Below are positions 63,002 to 64,000 of a stretch of DNA of 64,000 nt, one piece after another. Source of the stretch: Flavimaribacter sp024343425. Its GTDB lineage: Bacteria > Pseudomonadota > Alphaproteobacteria > Rhizobiales > Rhizobiaceae. The stretch's first letter is position 1. Every line of letters starts with the position of its first letter. Both the position numbers and the translations under genes were made by a program. Location: NCBI GenBank assembly GCA_965227645.1, contig OZ245773.1:4092001-4156000 (forward strand), read 5' to 3'. The notes under the pieces are model-generated. The model searched no databases. It was not told the DNA's origin and was given only the letters and a program-made list of their open reading frames with translations.

Positions 63002-63919
63002 TCACGGTTTCAAAGTCTCGACGAACCAGGCCGTCGCCATCTCGGCCGCCTTTTCCACTTTCGACTTGTCCGAATAAAGCGTCATGTGGCTGGTATGCGG
63101 CAGCACTTCGAGCTTCTTCTTGTTCGTCGGAATCCGGTTGAACGCATTGATCTCGAGATCCCACAGCGTGAGGTCGTCGCCTTCCGCAACGATCATCAAT
63201 GTCGGCGTGTCATAGATGCGCTTGACGAACGGACCGACGTCGTAATTCAGGAGCAGGTCGACCGACTCCACCGTGCTCTTGTTCTGATACAGCGGAGCTT
63301 CCGTTTCCTTGATCTTCATGAAGGTGCGGACCGTCTCGGGGAACGGCCAGGACGAGATCTCCTTCGAGGAATCTTCCGTCGCATGCGGCAGATAAAGCCT
63401 TTCGCCGGGCTTCTCGTAACGCAGGGCCCGGTCCTTCAGGATGAGATCCCAAAGCGCCCGGTATTCCATCGTGCCGTGGGCGCGACGCATGTTCTCAAAG
63501 CCGTCGATGACCGGGATCTGGCTGACGATCGCCTTGATGCGGGGATCGGTTGCGGCAAGGATCAGCGCATGGCCGCCTGAATAGGAGATGCCCCACACGC
63601 CGAGCCGGTCCGGATCGACATTCTCGTGGCGCTCCAGGAAACTCAGGGCGTTCTGGTAATCGCGGATCTGCGCCCAGGGGTCGAGGTGCTGGCGGTTGTC
63701 GCCGTCCGATACGCCGAGATTGCGATAATCGAAGATCATGGCGTTGACGCCGGCCTCGGCGAAAGCCTGGGCATAGACCGGCATGACGATTTCGCGGACA
63801 TAGCACCAGCCGCCGGCGAGCACCACGGTCGGACGTTTCTCCGTGGGGTGCCCCCGATAGAACCAGGCCCGGCAGGTCGTGCCCTCCGACTGGAATTCGA
63901 CATCCAATCTTTCGACCAT
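63002..63919 (-). CDS. Alpha/beta hydrolase
   Basis: A 305-residue alpha/beta-hydrolase fold protein of the dienelactone/peptidase S9-like group. It shows the oxyanion region VVLAGGWCYVREIVMPVYA, nucleophile elbow GISYSGGHAL (Ser), acid in VAEGDDLTLWD and histidine in PHTSHMTLYS. It is encoded upstream of the transport operon on the same strand but separated by the operator-bearing gap, so it may be its own unit. AAGGAGAG precedes the ATG. The substrate is unknown; an ester or lactone of the imported sugar would fit. Confidence 0.85.
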   Translation of the reverse strand: MVERLDVEFQSEGTTCRAWFYRGHPTEKRPTVVLAGGWCYVREIVMPVYAQAFAEAGVNAMIFDYRNLGVSDGDNRQHLDPWAQIRDYQNALSFLERHENVDPDRLGVWGISYSGGHALILAATDPRIKAIVSQIPVIDGFENMRRAHGTMEYRALWDLILKDRALRYEKPGERLYLPHATEDSSKEISSWPFPETVRTFMKIKETEAPLYQNKSTVESVDLLLNYDVGPFVKRIYDTPTLMIVAEGDDLTLWDLEINAFNRIPTNKKKLEVLPHTSHMTLYSDKSKVEKAAEMATAWFVETLKP

Positions 63920-64000
63920 TTCACTCTCCTTCTTGTCTCATCGTGAATTGTCTTTTTGAATTGCTAATCCCGGTAACAGACGTTGCGCGCAGCTTCGGCG

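Noticed and set aside
1..64000. CRISPR array, rRNA genes or prophage
   Set aside because: No regularly spaced direct repeats, rRNA-like sequence or phage structural genes were noticed in either strand.

Overview
The window looks like an accessory or catabolic region of a GC-rich alphaproteobacterium of the Rhizobiales (Hyphomicrobiales) type. Pointers are the many ABC uptake operons with adjoining catabolic enzymes, a TPR adenylate-cyclase-type tail, an FNR/FixK-type anaerobox in front of cydA, and regulators of the RpiR, DeoR, IclR and MocR families. The genus is not determined.

Layout: (1) 0-9.5 kb: a TPR protein tail, an animal-type haem peroxidase with a small unknown partner, and the complete cytochrome bd module cydDC-cydAB plus a 42-codon cydX. 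(2) 9.5-20 kb: a ten-gene minus-strand operon (SDR, polyamine-type ABC importer, two tandem SDRs, luciferase-like monooxygenase, FMN reductase, RpiR regulator), divergent from a class III aminotransferase. (3) 20-21.7 kb: a scar with an IS481-type transposase stub between the 3' ends of two flavin-enzyme genes, followed by an intact flavin reductase. (4) 21.8-34 kb: a CUT1 sugar/polyol ABC importer co-directional with dhaK, dhaL, a clear lsrF and a class II aldolase/SDR fusion; a DeoR regulator and a second class I aldolase are divergent. (5) 34-45.5 kb: a lactonase, an IclR regulator, a deacylase / PLP-dehydratase / amidohydrolase operon, a ribose-type importer whose ATPase is split into two genes, and a CaiB-type CoA transferase. 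(6) 45.7-47.2 kb: a complete IS630-family element and a 3' fragment of tRNA-Thr(GGT). (7) 47.3-57.9 kb: a probable mevalonate (mevalonolactone) uptake and degradation locus. It holds mvaA (HMG-CoA reductase), mvaB (HMG-CoA lyase), a MocR regulator and a ribose-type importer in which one permease is fused to an SMP-30/strictosidine-synthase-like beta-propeller. (8) 58-64 kb: another ribose-type importer with an aldo/keto reductase, LacI-type operators and an alpha/beta hydrolase.

How the genes work together: each ABC operon is paired with its own regulator or operator and with enzymes that would feed central metabolism. The most novel-looking system is the mevalonate locus. Its catalytic residues argue for the path mevalonate -> HMG-CoA -> acetoacetate + acetyl-CoA, and the propeller fused to the permease is a candidate lactonase acting at the point of entry. 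The second is the LsrF/DhaKL locus, which places an AI-2-type thiolase inside a polyol-type operon without LsrK, LsrG or LsrR. All assignments come from reading the sequence; no database search was run.
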